The position numbers and the translations under genes were made by a program. DNA of 64,000 nt from Armatimonadota bacterium (GTDB lineage Bacteria; Armatimonadota; Fimbriimonadia; Fimbriimonadales; Fimbriimonadaceae). The notes beneath the pieces are model-generated. The model searched no databases, was not told where the DNA came from, and saw only the letters and a program-made list of their open reading frames with translations. Location: positions 1,087,805 through 1,151,804 of the forward strand of contig JBAXHT010000001.1 of assembly GCA_037138755.1 (NCBI GenBank), read 5' to 3'. Below are positions 53,589 through 61,872 of this stretch, one piece after another (the first letter of the stretch is position 1; each line of letters opens with the position of its first letter).

Positions 53589-53604
53589 GGCTTCTTCAAA
53601 TACC

Positions 53605-54186
53605 ATGCTCTCGCTGCTCAAATCCAAATCCGAAGCGATCTCCGCAAGTGCGGAGTTCGAGCAGTTAATGCGCGGAGCCTATCGACAAGCCTACTCCGTC
53701 GCTTATCGACTCACTGGCGACTCCGTGGATGCCGAAGACCTGCTCCAAGAAGCCTTCGTCCGCGCTTATCGATTTTTCCACCGTTACGACCGCTCGCTCC
53801 CATTCCTGAGCTGGATGTACCGCATCATCAGCAACGCACATATCGATATGGTGCGACGCAGGAACAAGCTCAAGCCATCCTCGCTTGATCACGGCGGAAG
53901 AGACGGCGACCAGGCTCTCGAGATCGCCGACATGAGCTTCTGCCCAGGCGTCGAACTCATCAACTCTTCCTACTCAGACAGTGTTCAAAAAGCCCTCAAC
54001 GCAATGAACCCTGAGTTCCGAATGGCAGTCGTACTCTCAGATGTCGAAGGAATGTCTTACGAGGAGATCGCCGTGATCATGGAGACATCTATCGGAACCG
54101 TTCGATCTCGAATCCATCGAGGCCGAACCCAGCTCCGAGGTTTCCTCGTCAAGCTTCAGCCAGAAACCTATGGGAGGATGCTATGA
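53605..54186 (+). CDS. ECF-subfamily RNA polymerase sigma factor
   Basis: 193 aa from the ATG at 53605. Region 2 includes DLLQEAFVRAYRFFHRYDRS and the promoter-melting WMYRIISNAHIDMVRRR; region 4 is the helix-turn-helix YEEIAVIMETSIGTVRSRIH. It heads a four-gene set, anti-sigma, RseB-like and HtrA, arranged as in the rpoE-rseA-rseB-(degS/mucD) group. Therefore an envelope-stress role is inferred. Its last codons overlap the anti-sigma start by 4 nt. Confidence 0.94.
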   Translation: MLSLLKSKSEAISASAEFEQLMRGAYRQAYSVAYRLTGDSVDAEDLLQEAFVRAYRFFHRYDRSLPFLSWMYRIISNAHIDMVRRRNKLKPSSLDHGGRDGDQALEIADMSFCPGVELINSSYSDSVQKALNAMNPEFRMAVVLSDVEGMSYEEIAVIMETSIGTVRSRIHRGRTQLRGFLVKLQPETYGRML

Positions 54187-54620
54187 AGAACTGCGACCAG
54201 TTTGCTCCCCTGCTCTCGGCTTACTCAGATCGTGAGCTATCAACTACGCAGTCTCTGCTCGTCCGCCAACACCTGTTCGAGTGTGAGGCATGCGCTGCCG
54301 AAGTCAAGACTCTTGAAGGAATTCGTGGACTCATGCTGGAGATGCCAGCCGCCCCAGAGCCTCGCTTGAGCTTCGATCAGCTCGTGGCCGCAACTCGGCC
54401 CCGCCCGGTCCGCCGAACCCCGTTGATAATCAGCATCGCGTGTGTTGCGCTTATCGCCTCACTTTTTGCCCCAGCCATGATGCGGGCAGACAAAATTGCC
54501 CCACCGAAATCAATGAATCAAGAACTCGAGCGAGAGATCGCTCGTGACCAAATGATTGACGCTGAGGCCGACCCGACTTCAGGAGCGCCACTTGTCCACC
54601 TCACTGGCTACTCGCGTTAA
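54183..54620 (+). CDS. Zinc-finger (zf-HC2) transmembrane anti-sigma factor
   Basis: 145 aa. N-terminal zinc-binding domain with H-x3-C-x2-C (RQHLFECEACAAEV) binds and holds the sigma factor. One membrane helix (about residues 79-98, LIISIACVALIASLFAPAM) and a short outer part of about 45 aa follow, which would be the site of regulated cleavage. Overlaps the sigma gene (4 nt) and the RseB-like gene (29 nt). Confidence 0.9.
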   Translation: MKNCDQFAPLLSAYSDRELSTTQSLLVRQHLFECEACAAEVKTLEGIRGLMLEMPAAPEPRLSFDQLVAATRPRPVRRTPLIISIACVALIASLFAPAMMRADKIAPPKSMNQELEREIARDQMIDAEADPTSGAPLVHLTGYSR

Positions 54621-55611
54621 GCAGTTTGCGATGCTGGTTGCGGCTTGCCCCGTGATGGTCTGCGCTCAGCAGTTCTCAGATTCTAGTCGGGATCTACTGT
54701 ATCGCAGCATTCGGGGCGATAACCGGGCCAATTTGGTAGCAATCCTCACGCAACATAACAGCGAGAATGAAGAGGACTCTGTCAAGTTTAAGCTCACGCG
54801 AACCGCCGACGGAAAGACCAGGCAGTCCGTCATTGCTCCGCTGCGTCTACAGGGAAAGGAGAGTGTGGACGATGGCGTGAAGAGCTACACATTTTTGCCG
54901 GACGAAAAGATGATGATTGTCCAGCCGTCGGCGAGTGTCAAAGAAGATGCAGATTTTAGGATCCCTCTAATCGCTAAGAACTACATCCTCAACGCAAAGC
55001 CAGGTGGTAAGGTTGCGAATCGATCAGTGACTCAAATTACTGCCATGGCTAGGGAAGCCCGAGTTGGCGGAATTCGGTTTTGGCTTGACAACGAAACCGC
55101 GCACGTCATGAAGAAAGAGGTTTATAACTACGAGGAAGAAGAATGGGTGCTGGACTACGAAGTTCTTCGTGTCGACTTCCCTGCAAAAATCGACGCGAGC
55201 ATCTTCAAAATCAGCCCTATTGGCGGTTATGAAACCCTTGAATACGGGGCTCGAAACCGTATGACATCGCTCAAGGAAGCGGAACGCGCTCTAGGATTCC
55301 TCCCAACTGCCCCCAAGGACTTGCCCTTCGGTTTTCAGATCCAGTCGATGCAAACCAACGCGAAATCGAATTGGAAATCGCTGTCTATGCGACTGACCGA
55401 TGGGCTTCAAAAGTTGACGGTTTATCAGTGGAAACCGAGCAAGAACGAGACGATTACATCCGGGTCAAGCAGCACTGTCGAGACGGTGAACGGGATCAAA
55501 TACATGGTCGTCACCGACTTGGATCCGTACGTCCGGAAATCCGTGCTCAAAGCGTTTGTGCGAACCGCTCGGAACTTTGCATATGTCGCCTCGACATACG
55601 ACACGCTTTAA
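54592..55611 (+). CDS. RseB/MucB-like periplasmic sigma-regulatory protein
   Basis: 339 aa. Start set at the TTG at 54592: AGGAG lies 6 nt upstream and this gives a proper signal peptide (SLATRVKQFAMLVAACPVMVCAQQ). The upstream ATG frame would add 12 residues lying inside the anti-sigma gene. The mature part has an LolA/LppX-like N-terminal beta domain (RIPLIAKNY..., ADFRIPLI) and a smaller C-terminal domain (GFLPTAPKDLPFGFQIQSM), as in MucB/RseB, which sense mislocalised lipids/OMPs and shield the anti-sigma factor. Confidence 0.82.
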   Translation: MSTSLATRVKQFAMLVAACPVMVCAQQFSDSSRDLLYRSIRGDNRANLVAILTQHNSENEEDSVKFKLTRTADGKTRQSVIAPLRLQGKESVDDGVKSYTFLPDEKMMIVQPSASVKEDADFRIPLIAKNYILNAKPGGKVANRSVTQITAMAREARVGGIRFWLDNETAHVMKKEVYNYEEEEWVLDYEVLRVDFPAKIDASIFKISPIGGYETLEYGARNRMTSLKEAERALGFLPTAPKDLPFGFQIQSMQTNAKSNWKSLSMRLTDGLQKLTVYQWKPSKNETITSGSSSTVETVNGIKYMVVTDLDPYVRKSVLKAFVRTARNFAYVASTYDTL

Positions 55612-55657
55612 TCGGAAACCTTCTGGTTCCGTCTGGCGTTTCTTAACTCAACCAATC

Positions 55658-57232
55658 ATGAATACATTCAAACCTTGGACCGCCTACGCCGTTCTCGCTG
55701 GAGGCGCGCTTTTGGGCTTTGCAACTGTCATCGGCATCAACGGAGGCATTCGCCCACCTGCAGCCCTAGCTCAGACTCGCCCGGCGTTGCAAAGCGTCGG
55801 AGTGACGAACGGGGACAATCCAGTCTCATTGAGAGGACTCAACGACATGGGCGTTAACTTGGCGGAGTACGTGAAGCCCGCCGTCGTCCACGTCAAGACG
55901 GTGACCCAGCGTAGTCAGGACAGTGAAGGCAAGCGGATCCCGATCTCCGGCAGTGAGGGTTCAGGCTTCGTCTATCGTGCGGACGGCTACATTATCACGA
56001 ATGACCATGTGGTTTCTGGCGCAAAGGAAGTGACAATCATCCTCAACGATGGCCGTGAACTCACCGGAAAAGTCACCTCTGCTCCAGAATGGGACGTCGC
56101 GGTGGTAAAGGTGGATGCGAAAGGCCTTGAAACTATTGGAATGGCGGACAGCAAGCAGGTCAAAGTTGGTCAGATGACCATGGCCATTGGCTCACCGTTC
56201 GGATTGGAGAACTCGGTCACGTTCGGCCACGTCTCTGCACTTGGTCGCGAAAACATGATTCCCGACTATCTGAAGGGCGGAGACCCAAGGTTTTATCCAG
56301 ATCTGATTCAGACCGACGCGGCAATTAACCAAGGCAACTCTGGTGGACCTTTGGTGGATATCGACGGCCGGGTGATCGGAATGATCAGCTCCATCGCTTC
56401 GCGAACCGGAGGCTCGAACGGAATCGGTTTTGCAATCCCGAGTAACCAAGTTCGCTTCTTAGCGGATCAACTCATCTCCAAAGGCAAGATCACTCGCTCG
56501 ATGATCGGCGTGGTTCCGCGTAATTTGAAGCCAATCGAGATGAAAGACCTCGGAGTGAAGAATGGGGCCTTTGCCGAAGACGTGTCACCGGGCTCGCCCG
56601 CCGAGAAGGCTGGCATTAAGAAAGGCGACGTGATCGTCGGCGTGGCTGGCGAAACGATCGAGAGCCAGATGGATCTGCGCAACTCGATGCTGAAAAATGC
56701 TCCAGGTACGACGGTGAAGGTTGAATACATCCGCGGTGGCAAGCGAAGCACAGTCTCGGCCAAGCTGGAAGAGTTTAAGCGAGTTGCTCCTGCTACCACA
56801 CCGAAAGGTCAAGTGGAGGATCTCGGAGACATCTTTGGCGGCGACGGTAAGATGCCAAACATTGACGAACTGCGAAAGCGGTTCAACCTGAAACCGGAAG
56901 CCGAAAAGGATGTTGAGCCACTTCGCGAAGGAAAAGCTCGTCTCGGAGTCGGAATCGAAACGATCACCGAAGAAGCCAAGAAGCGGTACAAGATTCCGGC
57001 AAACATCAGCGGAGTGTTGATCAACTCGGTGGAACCCGGTTCCACTGCTGCGAAGTTGGGACTGCAAGCCGGGGACATTCTGACTGGAATTGGGGACAGC
57101 AAAGTAACTACGCTCAGCGACGTCACACAGGCTATGGAAGGTGTGAAAGTCGGTGATCAGAAGCAGATCAGAGTAGAACGTTATTCCCAAAATGGCCACG
57201 TTTCGATCGACCAAACCGTCACTTTCCGGTGA
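55658..57232 (+). CDS. HtrA/DegP-type serine protease with two PDZ domains
   Basis: 524 aa from the ATG at 55658, giving a membrane anchor or signal (YAVLAGGALLGFATVIGI). Catalytic His in TNDHVV, Asp in EWDVAVVKV, Ser in GNSGGPLVD. PDZ1 about 300-390, PDZ2 about 430-520. Last gene of the sigma module, 46 bp behind the RseB-like gene, matching MucD placement in alg operons. It likely removes misfolded envelope proteins and damps the response. Confidence 0.94.
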   Translation: MNTFKPWTAYAVLAGGALLGFATVIGINGGIRPPAALAQTRPALQSVGVTNGDNPVSLRGLNDMGVNLAEYVKPAVVHVKTVTQRSQDSEGKRIPISGSEGSGFVYRADGYIITNDHVVSGAKEVTIILNDGRELTGKVTSAPEWDVAVVKVDAKGLETIGMADSKQVKVGQMTMAIGSPFGLENSVTFGHVSALGRENMIPDYLKGGDPRFYPDLIQTDAAINQGNSGGPLVDIDGRVIGMISSIASRTGGSNGIGFAIPSNQVRFLADQLISKGKITRSMIGVVPRNLKPIEMKDLGVKNGAFAEDVSPGSPAEKAGIKKGDVIVGVAGETIESQMDLRNSMLKNAPGTTVKVEYIRGGKRSTVSAKLEEFKRVAPATTPKGQVEDLGDIFGGDGKMPNIDELRKRFNLKPEAEKDVEPLREGKARLGVGIETITEEAKKRYKIPANISGVLINSVEPGSTAAKLGLQAGDILTGIGDSKVTTLSDVTQAMEGVKVGDQKQIRVERYSQNGHVSIDQTVTFR

Positions 57233-57241
57233 AAAACCGCC

Positions 57242-57277
57242 GATTCTGCCCAAGAAACATATCACTTGGGCAGAATC
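57242..57277 (+). terminator. Hairpin after the sigma-HtrA operon
   Basis: Perfect 13-bp inverted repeat GATTCTGCCCAAG / CTTGGGCAGAATC with a 10-nt loop, 9 nt after the HtrA stop. No U-run follows, but the stem strength and place support a role as transcript end. Confidence 0.55.
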
Positions 57278-57292
57278 ACGCGAAAAAGTGAC

Positions 57293-57320
57293 TTGACATT
57301 TACGGAGTTTGTGATATTCT
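57293..57320 (+). promoter_or_regulatory. Strong sigma-70-type promoter
   Basis: TTGACA, a 16-bp spacer and TATTCT, the best housekeeping promoter match in the window. It leaves a leader of about 70 nt before the 64-aa gene. Confidence 0.8.
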
Positions 57321-57396
57321 CTGTCTGGCAACAAATTGAACCTAAAACAAGTTGGAGCTTTCTCTTGGAGGAGTGCTCTGGCAAACGGGGAAAACA

Positions 57397-57591
57397 ATGC
57401 AGTTCTACAATCTTAAGACTCGTTCACACGTCGACGTTCCGGATGCAGATGTCCGCAAGATCAAGATGGTTCGCAAGACCAAGACCGGAGAGCAGACGCG
57501 CTATGCGTTCACCGCGAACCACGGCGGCACCAAGCTGTTCAAGTTCGTGAACGAAGCCACCTACAAGGCTTCCACTGCACAAGAAGCCTAA
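57397..57591 (+). CDS. Small basic protein, 64 aa, highly promoted
   Basis: MQFYNLKTRSHVDVPDADVR, then a Lys/Arg/Thr-rich middle (KMVRKTKTGEQTRYAF) and a C-terminal FKFVNEATYKAS. Start at 57397 has GGGGA upstream; the longer frame adds 15 residues from the leader. It is framed by the strongest promoter and the strongest terminator of the window, so it is a well-expressed monocistronic gene. No family recognised; the pattern of short beta strands with basic residues could suit a nucleic-acid-linked small protein, but that is a guess. Confidence 0.75.
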   Translation: MQFYNLKTRSHVDVPDADVRKIKMVRKTKTGEQTRYAFTANHGGTKLFKFVNEATYKASTAQEA

Positions 57592-57615
57592 GTTCAATCG
57601 AGCTAACGCGTTAAG

Positions 57616-57648
57616 AAGTGAGACAACAACAGTTGTCTCACTTTTTTT
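57616..57648 (+). terminator. Rho-independent terminator after the 64-aa gene
   Basis: 12-bp stem AAGTGAGACAAC / GTTGTCTCACTT with a 4-nt loop followed by a T-run. 24 nt after the stop. Confidence 0.9.
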
Positions 57649-57688
57649 GTGAACGACAAGCGGCGAGCAACGTCTGTATCTGTAACCT

Positions 57689-59098
57689 ATGGCACTAACT
57701 GATCGAGAGAGAGTCGCTCATTTGCTTCGCCGATTTGGCTTCGGCGCAAGTGAGGCAGAGATTGATTACTACGTGAAGGACGGCTGGAAGAGTGCCGTCG
57801 AAAAGCTTTTGAATCCTGAGGGCGTCGACGAGCAATTGGAGTTTCCCGTTGAGTCAATGGAGAACGACAAGGGAAACATTCAGGTCCAGCAAGTTGCTGG
57901 TTGGTGGGTCGGATGGATGCTCATGACCCGACGACCACTTGTTCATAAAATGGCGAGTTTCTGGCACAACCACTTTGCAACTAGCGGCGACAAAGTGACC
58001 CAGGCGTATCTGATGGCTGCCCAGAACGAGATTTTTGTGACCAAGGGCCTCGGCAAGTTTGAAGACCTCCTCATGGAGACTTCGAAAGACCCGGCAATGC
58101 TGATCTGGCTCGACGGCCAACTCAATATCAAGGGCCGAGCAAACGAGAATTTTGCCCGCGAGATCATGGAGCTTTTCACTCTTGGCGTCGGGAACTACTC
58201 CGAAAAGGATATCCAAGAAGCATCGCGAGCGTTCACCGGATGGAGCTTTACTCGAAACAATAAAGGCAAGAAGGGCCGTGCAGAATATGTATTCAAAGCT
58301 CCTTTGCACGATACGGGTGTGAAGACGGTTCTGGGTAAAACCGGAAACCTAACAGGGGAAGAGGTGATCAGCCACATCTGCGAGCTACCCCGCACCGCTG
58401 AGTTCCTGACTGAAAAAATCTGGAAGTGGTTCGTTTCTGACAACCCAACTTCCGCAACGATCAAGCCGTTTGCCAAGACCTTCCACGACTCTGGATTGGA
58501 CATCAAGGTTTTGCTGCGAAGTATCATGCTGAGCGAAGAGTTTTATTCCCCCAAGGTCGTTCGGCGCCTCATCAAGAACCCGATTGACTTCACCGTCTCC
58601 ACCCTCCGTGCGATGGGAATCGGCGAAAACATCCGGACTCGGATTGCCGCCGAGACTGATGGTGACAAAAAGCGCGGCGTCCTAGGTCCAGCGCAGGGGG
58701 CTTACGTCACATCCAAAGCGATGGGAATGTGGATTCTCTTCCCGCCAGACGTCTCGGGCTGGAAACCCGGAGAAAGCTGGATCACCTCCGCCACCATGGT
58801 TGAACGCATCCAATGGGCGAATAAGCTGATGGGACTTGGCAATGCTCGCGGAGCCGCAGGCGGAAACCTGAAGTATCCGATCTACCAACTCCTCGCGGCA
58901 GACCCGACAACATTCGGGATTGCCAAGAAGCTGTGTAGCGTCTACGATGCCCCTTTGGAGGGTGCCAAGCTAGCGAAGCTAGCTGAAGCGGCAGAGAAGG
59001 AGATGGGCGGCCAAGGGCTCACCCCACAGAACGCCAACAAAGTCGCGGCAGGAGTGATGAAACTGATCTTCGGCTCCCCGGACTTTCAGTTCTGTTAG
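57689..59098 (+). CDS. DUF1800 domain protein
   Basis: 469 aa. The start DRERVAHLLRRFGFGASEAEI and the motifs MASFWHNHFATSGDKV, ARELMELFTLG-type (AREIMELFTLGVG) and PPDVSGWKPGESW are diagnostic of DUF1800. The function is unknown; members are usually exported and paired with a DUF1501 gene. Here no twin-arginine or Sec signal is seen, and DUF1501 is not adjacent. Monocistronic by appearance. Confidence 0.93.
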   Translation: MALTDRERVAHLLRRFGFGASEAEIDYYVKDGWKSAVEKLLNPEGVDEQLEFPVESMENDKGNIQVQQVAGWWVGWMLMTRRPLVHKMASFWHNHFATSGDKVTQAYLMAAQNEIFVTKGLGKFEDLLMETSKDPAMLIWLDGQLNIKGRANENFAREIMELFTLGVGNYSEKDIQEASRAFTGWSFTRNNKGKKGRAEYVFKAPLHDTGVKTVLGKTGNLTGEEVISHICELPRTAEFLTEKIWKWFVSDNPTSATIKPFAKTFHDSGLDIKVLLRSIMLSEEFYSPKVVRRLIKNPIDFTVSTLRAMGIGENIRTRIAAETDGDKKRGVLGPAQGAYVTSKAMGMWILFPPDVSGWKPGESWITSATMVERIQWANKLMGLGNARGAAGGNLKYPIYQLLAADPTTFGIAKKLCSVYDAPLEGAKLAKLAEAAEKEMGGQGLTPQNANKVAAGVMKLIFGSPDFQFC

Positions 59099-59104
59099 GG
59101 TATC

Positions 59105-59155
59105 TCCTGCCTTCCGGGCGGTCACCAGAGACCGACCGTAAGGCGGGGATGCTGC
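59105..59155 (+). other. Imperfect inverted repeat after DUF1800
   Basis: A GC-rich imperfect stem (CCTGCCTTCCGGGCGGTC against GACCGACCGTAAGGCGGGG) with a short loop. It may end the DUF1800 transcript; no U-run. Confidence 0.4.
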
Positions 59156-59161
59156 TATGGG

Positions 59162-59167
59162 TAACCT
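59162..59167 (+). promoter_or_regulatory. -10-like TAACCT, 6 nt before the alpha/beta hydrolase
   Basis: GGG-TAACCT-N6-ATG at 59174, another leaderless-type spacing. Confidence 0.35.
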
Positions 59168-59173
59168 TCGCGA

Positions 59174-60022
59174 ATGCAACTCCTCGCCGCTTTAGCTTTC
59201 ACACTCCAAGACTCCGCAATCAAGGAGCGCATCGTTGATCACATCTATCATAAACAAGGCGGAGCGGCGTTTTCCTACGACGTATTCAAACCCAACAAGC
59301 CAAACGGAGTCGCCGTGATTTGGATGGTCAGCGGCGGATGGGTCAGCGACCACAACAACATCAGTGTTCCAATGGCCGAACTCGCCTGCGCCAAGGGCGT
59401 CACCTTGTTCCAAGTGGTTCATGGAGCCCAGCCGAGATACAAGATGGGCGAGATCCTCGATCAAGTCCATCGGGCGGTCAAGGACATTCGAGCAAATGCA
59501 AAGCAATGGGGAGTAAATCCGAACAAGTTCGGTGTCTCAGGCGCTAGTGCGGGCGGTCACCTTTCACTCATGATTGGCACCCAGGGTTGCGTCCCCGTCG
59601 GCTCGGATGTTCTTCTGAAGACATCAAGCGAAGTTCAGTCAATCGCTGTTCTGTTTCCTCCAACCGACTTCCTGAACTACGGCAAAGAAGGCGGTGCGGC
59701 GTTCAAGAATCCGCTGCTTGTCGGAGCATACGGCGCTACTTTTGGAGTCGATACTAAGTCGCCTGAAGACAAACTTTCCGCGATCGGCAAGCTGTACTCT
59801 CCCGCAACCTACGTCTCGGAAAAGACCCCGCCGACTCTTTTGATCCATGGCGATAAGGATTTGCTAGTCCCGATCCAGCAGAGTGAGTGGTTCAAGTCTA
59901 AGCTGGACGGGCTGAAAATCAAGAACAACCTCATCGTCGTCCCCGGTGAAGGGCATGGATTTAAAGATATGGTGACGCCGTTCAATCAAATTTTGGATTG
60001 GCACTTGCAGACGCTCAAATAA
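59174..60022 (+). CDS. Exported alpha/beta hydrolase (esterase type)
   Basis: 282 aa, with a short N-terminal signal (MQLLAALAFTLQDS). Nucleophile elbow GASAGGHLSLM (Ser), the oxyanion region with VSGGWVSDH, Asp in LIHGDKDLLVPI and catalytic His in EGHGFKDM. This fits the BD-FAE/esterase-lipase-like group. Substrate unknown. Stands alone, 25 bp ahead of tRNA-Gly. Confidence 0.9.
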   Translation: MQLLAALAFTLQDSAIKERIVDHIYHKQGGAAFSYDVFKPNKPNGVAVIWMVSGGWVSDHNNISVPMAELACAKGVTLFQVVHGAQPRYKMGEILDQVHRAVKDIRANAKQWGVNPNKFGVSGASAGGHLSLMIGTQGCVPVGSDVLLKTSSEVQSIAVLFPPTDFLNYGKEGGAAFKNPLLVGAYGATFGVDTKSPEDKLSAIGKLYSPATYVSEKTPPTLLIHGDKDLLVPIQQSEWFKSKLDGLKIKNNLIVVPGEGHGFKDMVTPFNQILDWHLQTLK

Positions 60023-60030
60023 CCCTGCGG

Positions 60031-60036
60031 TATACT
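60031..60036 (+). promoter_or_regulatory. -10 box TATACT of tRNA-Gly
   Basis: TATACT ends 11 nt before the first base of tRNA-Gly. TTGCAG lies 20 bp upstream, a poor -35 spacing. Confidence 0.6.
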
Positions 60037-60047
60037 AGACACTCTAA

Positions 60048-60121
60048 GCGGGTGTAGCTTAGTGGTAAAGCTCCAGCCTTCCAAGCTGATCATGCGGGTT
60101 CGATTCCCGCCACCCGCTCCA
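60048..60121 (+). tRNA. tRNA-Gly (UCC)
   Basis: Acceptor stem GCGGGTG/CACCCGC, D-arm with AGTGGTAA, anticodon TCC at 60080-60082, T-arm GCGGGTTCGATTCCCGC, discriminator T and encoded CCA. The anticodon and T arms resemble the glyT type strongly. Confidence 0.97.
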
Positions 60122-60195
60122 AACTCCTTTTTGACTGCGCGCGCCTCAGCGCCGCTCTTACAGTGTTTGCTTTGCGACCCGAGTCATTCAACGGC

Positions 60196-61026
60196 TTACT
60201 CGGTCAGCAACAGCAGATCGCGATCCGACGGATCAAACATCTCGATTCTCAGTTCGCCGCCAACATCAACCCAGTCGCCGCACTGTCCTCCGCCAACCGA
60301 GGTCTCCAGCTCGACAATCGTCTGATCCATGCGATACACCGGCTTGTACCATTGGCCAACTGTGGTGCAGTCGCCGATAACGTAATGAGCAATAAGGCTC
60401 CGCCGGAAGCGCGAGCCGGACGTGTTCGGATTCGAGCCGTGAATCACTTGACCGTTGAAAAAGAGGACGTCTCCCGCCTTCATGACGACCGGTACCGCCG
60501 CCATTCCATCGGGAAGGGTCACTTCAACGCTCGTGAACGACTTCGTGGTATCCGACTTAGACAAGCACATCGTCGGCAACGTGTGCGTCCCCGGCACCAC
60601 CATCAAACACCCGTTTTCCTCGTCGCAGTCGTCCACAGCAAGCCATGCCGCAATGCAGGTCGAAGGAGCTGCCTTTAGATAAAAATTATCCTGGTGAAGC
60701 GCTTGGCCGCGCGCAGTCGGAGGTTTGAAGTAGAACATCGTCTGCACCGCTAGCGGAGAAAGCCCGGTCAACTCCGTAATCGCGGCATCAATCCTCGCAT
60801 CGCACAAAAAGTCCAAAGAAAGCTGATCATCACGATGCATCTGCATCTGTCGGGGATACCGTTGCAGAGGATCATCAGACGTCGGATCGGCGATGTTCGC
60901 ATCCAAGAAACGACCTTGCTGCCGGATGCTCTCGTAATGCGATCGAAACTGCTCTATTTCATCAGCAGAGAACATCGAACGAGAAACAAAGAACCCGTCT
61001 GCTTCAAAGGTTTCACGAGGATTCAT
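60196..61026 (-). CDS. Phytanoyl-CoA dioxygenase (PhyH) family Fe(II)/2-oxoglutarate oxygenase
   Basis: 276 aa. The iron triad appears as H-x-D in ALHQDNFYLK and the distal His in VIHGSNPNTSG, with the 2-oxoglutarate-binding Arg in SRFRRSLIAHY. Substrate unknown. Divergent from an AraC regulator with 72 bp between, which implies control by it and a small-molecule catabolic role. Confidence 0.92.
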   Translation of the reverse strand: MNPRETFEADGFFVSRSMFSADEIEQFRSHYESIRQQGRFLDANIADPTSDDPLQRYPRQMQMHRDDQLSLDFLCDARIDAAITELTGLSPLAVQTMFYFKPPTARGQALHQDNFYLKAAPSTCIAAWLAVDDCDEENGCLMVVPGTHTLPTMCLSKSDTTKSFTSVEVTLPDGMAAVPVVMKAGDVLFFNGQVIHGSNPNTSGSRFRRSLIAHYVIGDCTTVGQWYKPVYRMDQTIVELETSVGGGQCGDWVDVGGELRIEMFDPSDRDLLLLTE

Positions 61027-61082
61027 GCGTCCATTTTCCGTCAGTTTGCACGCTGGAATAAGTGTTAGAACAATTCAAGGCA

Positions 61083-61088
61083 TATAAT
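61083..61088 (+). promoter_or_regulatory. -10 box TATAAT before the AraC gene
   Basis: Consensus TATAAT with 10 nt to the ATG at 61099. No -35 is evident, as expected for an activator-dependent or leaderless promoter. Confidence 0.6.
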
Positions 61089-61098
61089 ATTCAACTGT

Positions 61099-61869
61099 AT
61101 GCCGTACGACGATCCGGCTCTTCGACGAGAGACTGTTGTGATTGCTGGCTACGCCAGCGAGGACCTAAGCTACCGAATCCGCCGAGACCAGGGAACCCCA
61201 AATTGGCTTGTTCTTTACACGATGGACGGAGCGGGCCGCTTCGACCAAACCCAGTGCCCCAAAGGGAGCTTCCTGTTCGTTCGTCCCGGTGTGCCCCAGG
61301 ACTACAGCGTCGGAAAAGGTGCTTCTCACTGGGAGCAACTTTGGGTCCACGTCGCCTTTGCAGGAGCCTTTGAAGGCTATGCCGACACGTTAGTAGGCAA
61401 CGCCCCTTACCGACTAATCCTCGACGCTCCGAAGGAGTGCGAGCGGTGGCTCCACCGGTGTGTCAATGCAGCGACCAAACTCCATGCGCTTCACGCGATC
61501 CAAGGCGCACTCCTGGAACTTGAGATCCCTCGAACCGACGCTGCCGGAATCCATGCCGCCTCGCTCGAATTCATCCGGCTCCATCTCAGCGAAGACATCG
61601 GCGTAGCCGAATTGGCAAAAGGGGTCGGACTCTCTCCCTCGCGCTTGACTGCTGTGCTTAGGTCCCAAAGCTCTCTTTCTCCTCGCGAGCTCATTGAGAC
61701 CGAAAGAATGAAGGTCGCCTCAGAACTCCTCACGATGACAAATCTGCCGATTCAAAACATCGCCTCGCGGGTTGGCTTGCACTCGCCCTTCTACTTTTCA
61801 TTAAGGTTCAAAAAAGCATTCGGCTCGGCCCCGTCGGATTACCGCAAACTCGCGTCTGGACAGGCGTAA
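61099..61869 (+). CDS. AraC-family transcriptional regulator
   Basis: 256 aa. N-terminal cupin-like sensor domain (residues about 10-130, with SFLFVRPGVPQDYSV) and two C-terminal helix-turn-helix units (IGVAELAKGVGLSPSRLTAV; IQNIASRVGLHSPFYFSLRF). Typical sugar- or metabolite-responsive activator. Probably controls the divergent PhyH gene and perhaps the gene that follows after 9 bp. Confidence 0.94.
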   Translation: MPYDDPALRRETVVIAGYASEDLSYRIRRDQGTPNWLVLYTMDGAGRFDQTQCPKGSFLFVRPGVPQDYSVGKGASHWEQLWVHVAFAGAFEGYADTLVGNAPYRLILDAPKECERWLHRCVNAATKLHALHAIQGALLELEIPRTDAAGIHAASLEFIRLHLSEDIGVAELAKGVGLSPSRLTAVLRSQSSLSPRELIETERMKVASELLTMTNLPIQNIASRVGLHSPFYFSLRFKKAFGSAPSDYRKLASGQA

Positions 61870-61872
61870 AAT
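61867..61872 (+). promoter_or_regulatory. -10-like TAAAAT, 6 nt before the beta-propeller gene
   Basis: TAAAAT overlaps the AraC stop codon and is 6 nt before the ATG at 61879. There is no Shine-Dalgarno sequence. Confidence 0.4.

Noticed and set aside
56585-57397. 270-aa minus-strand frame opposite HtrA
   Set aside because: Antisense shadow with Phe/Leu/Asp-rich composition; covers a hairpin and promoter.
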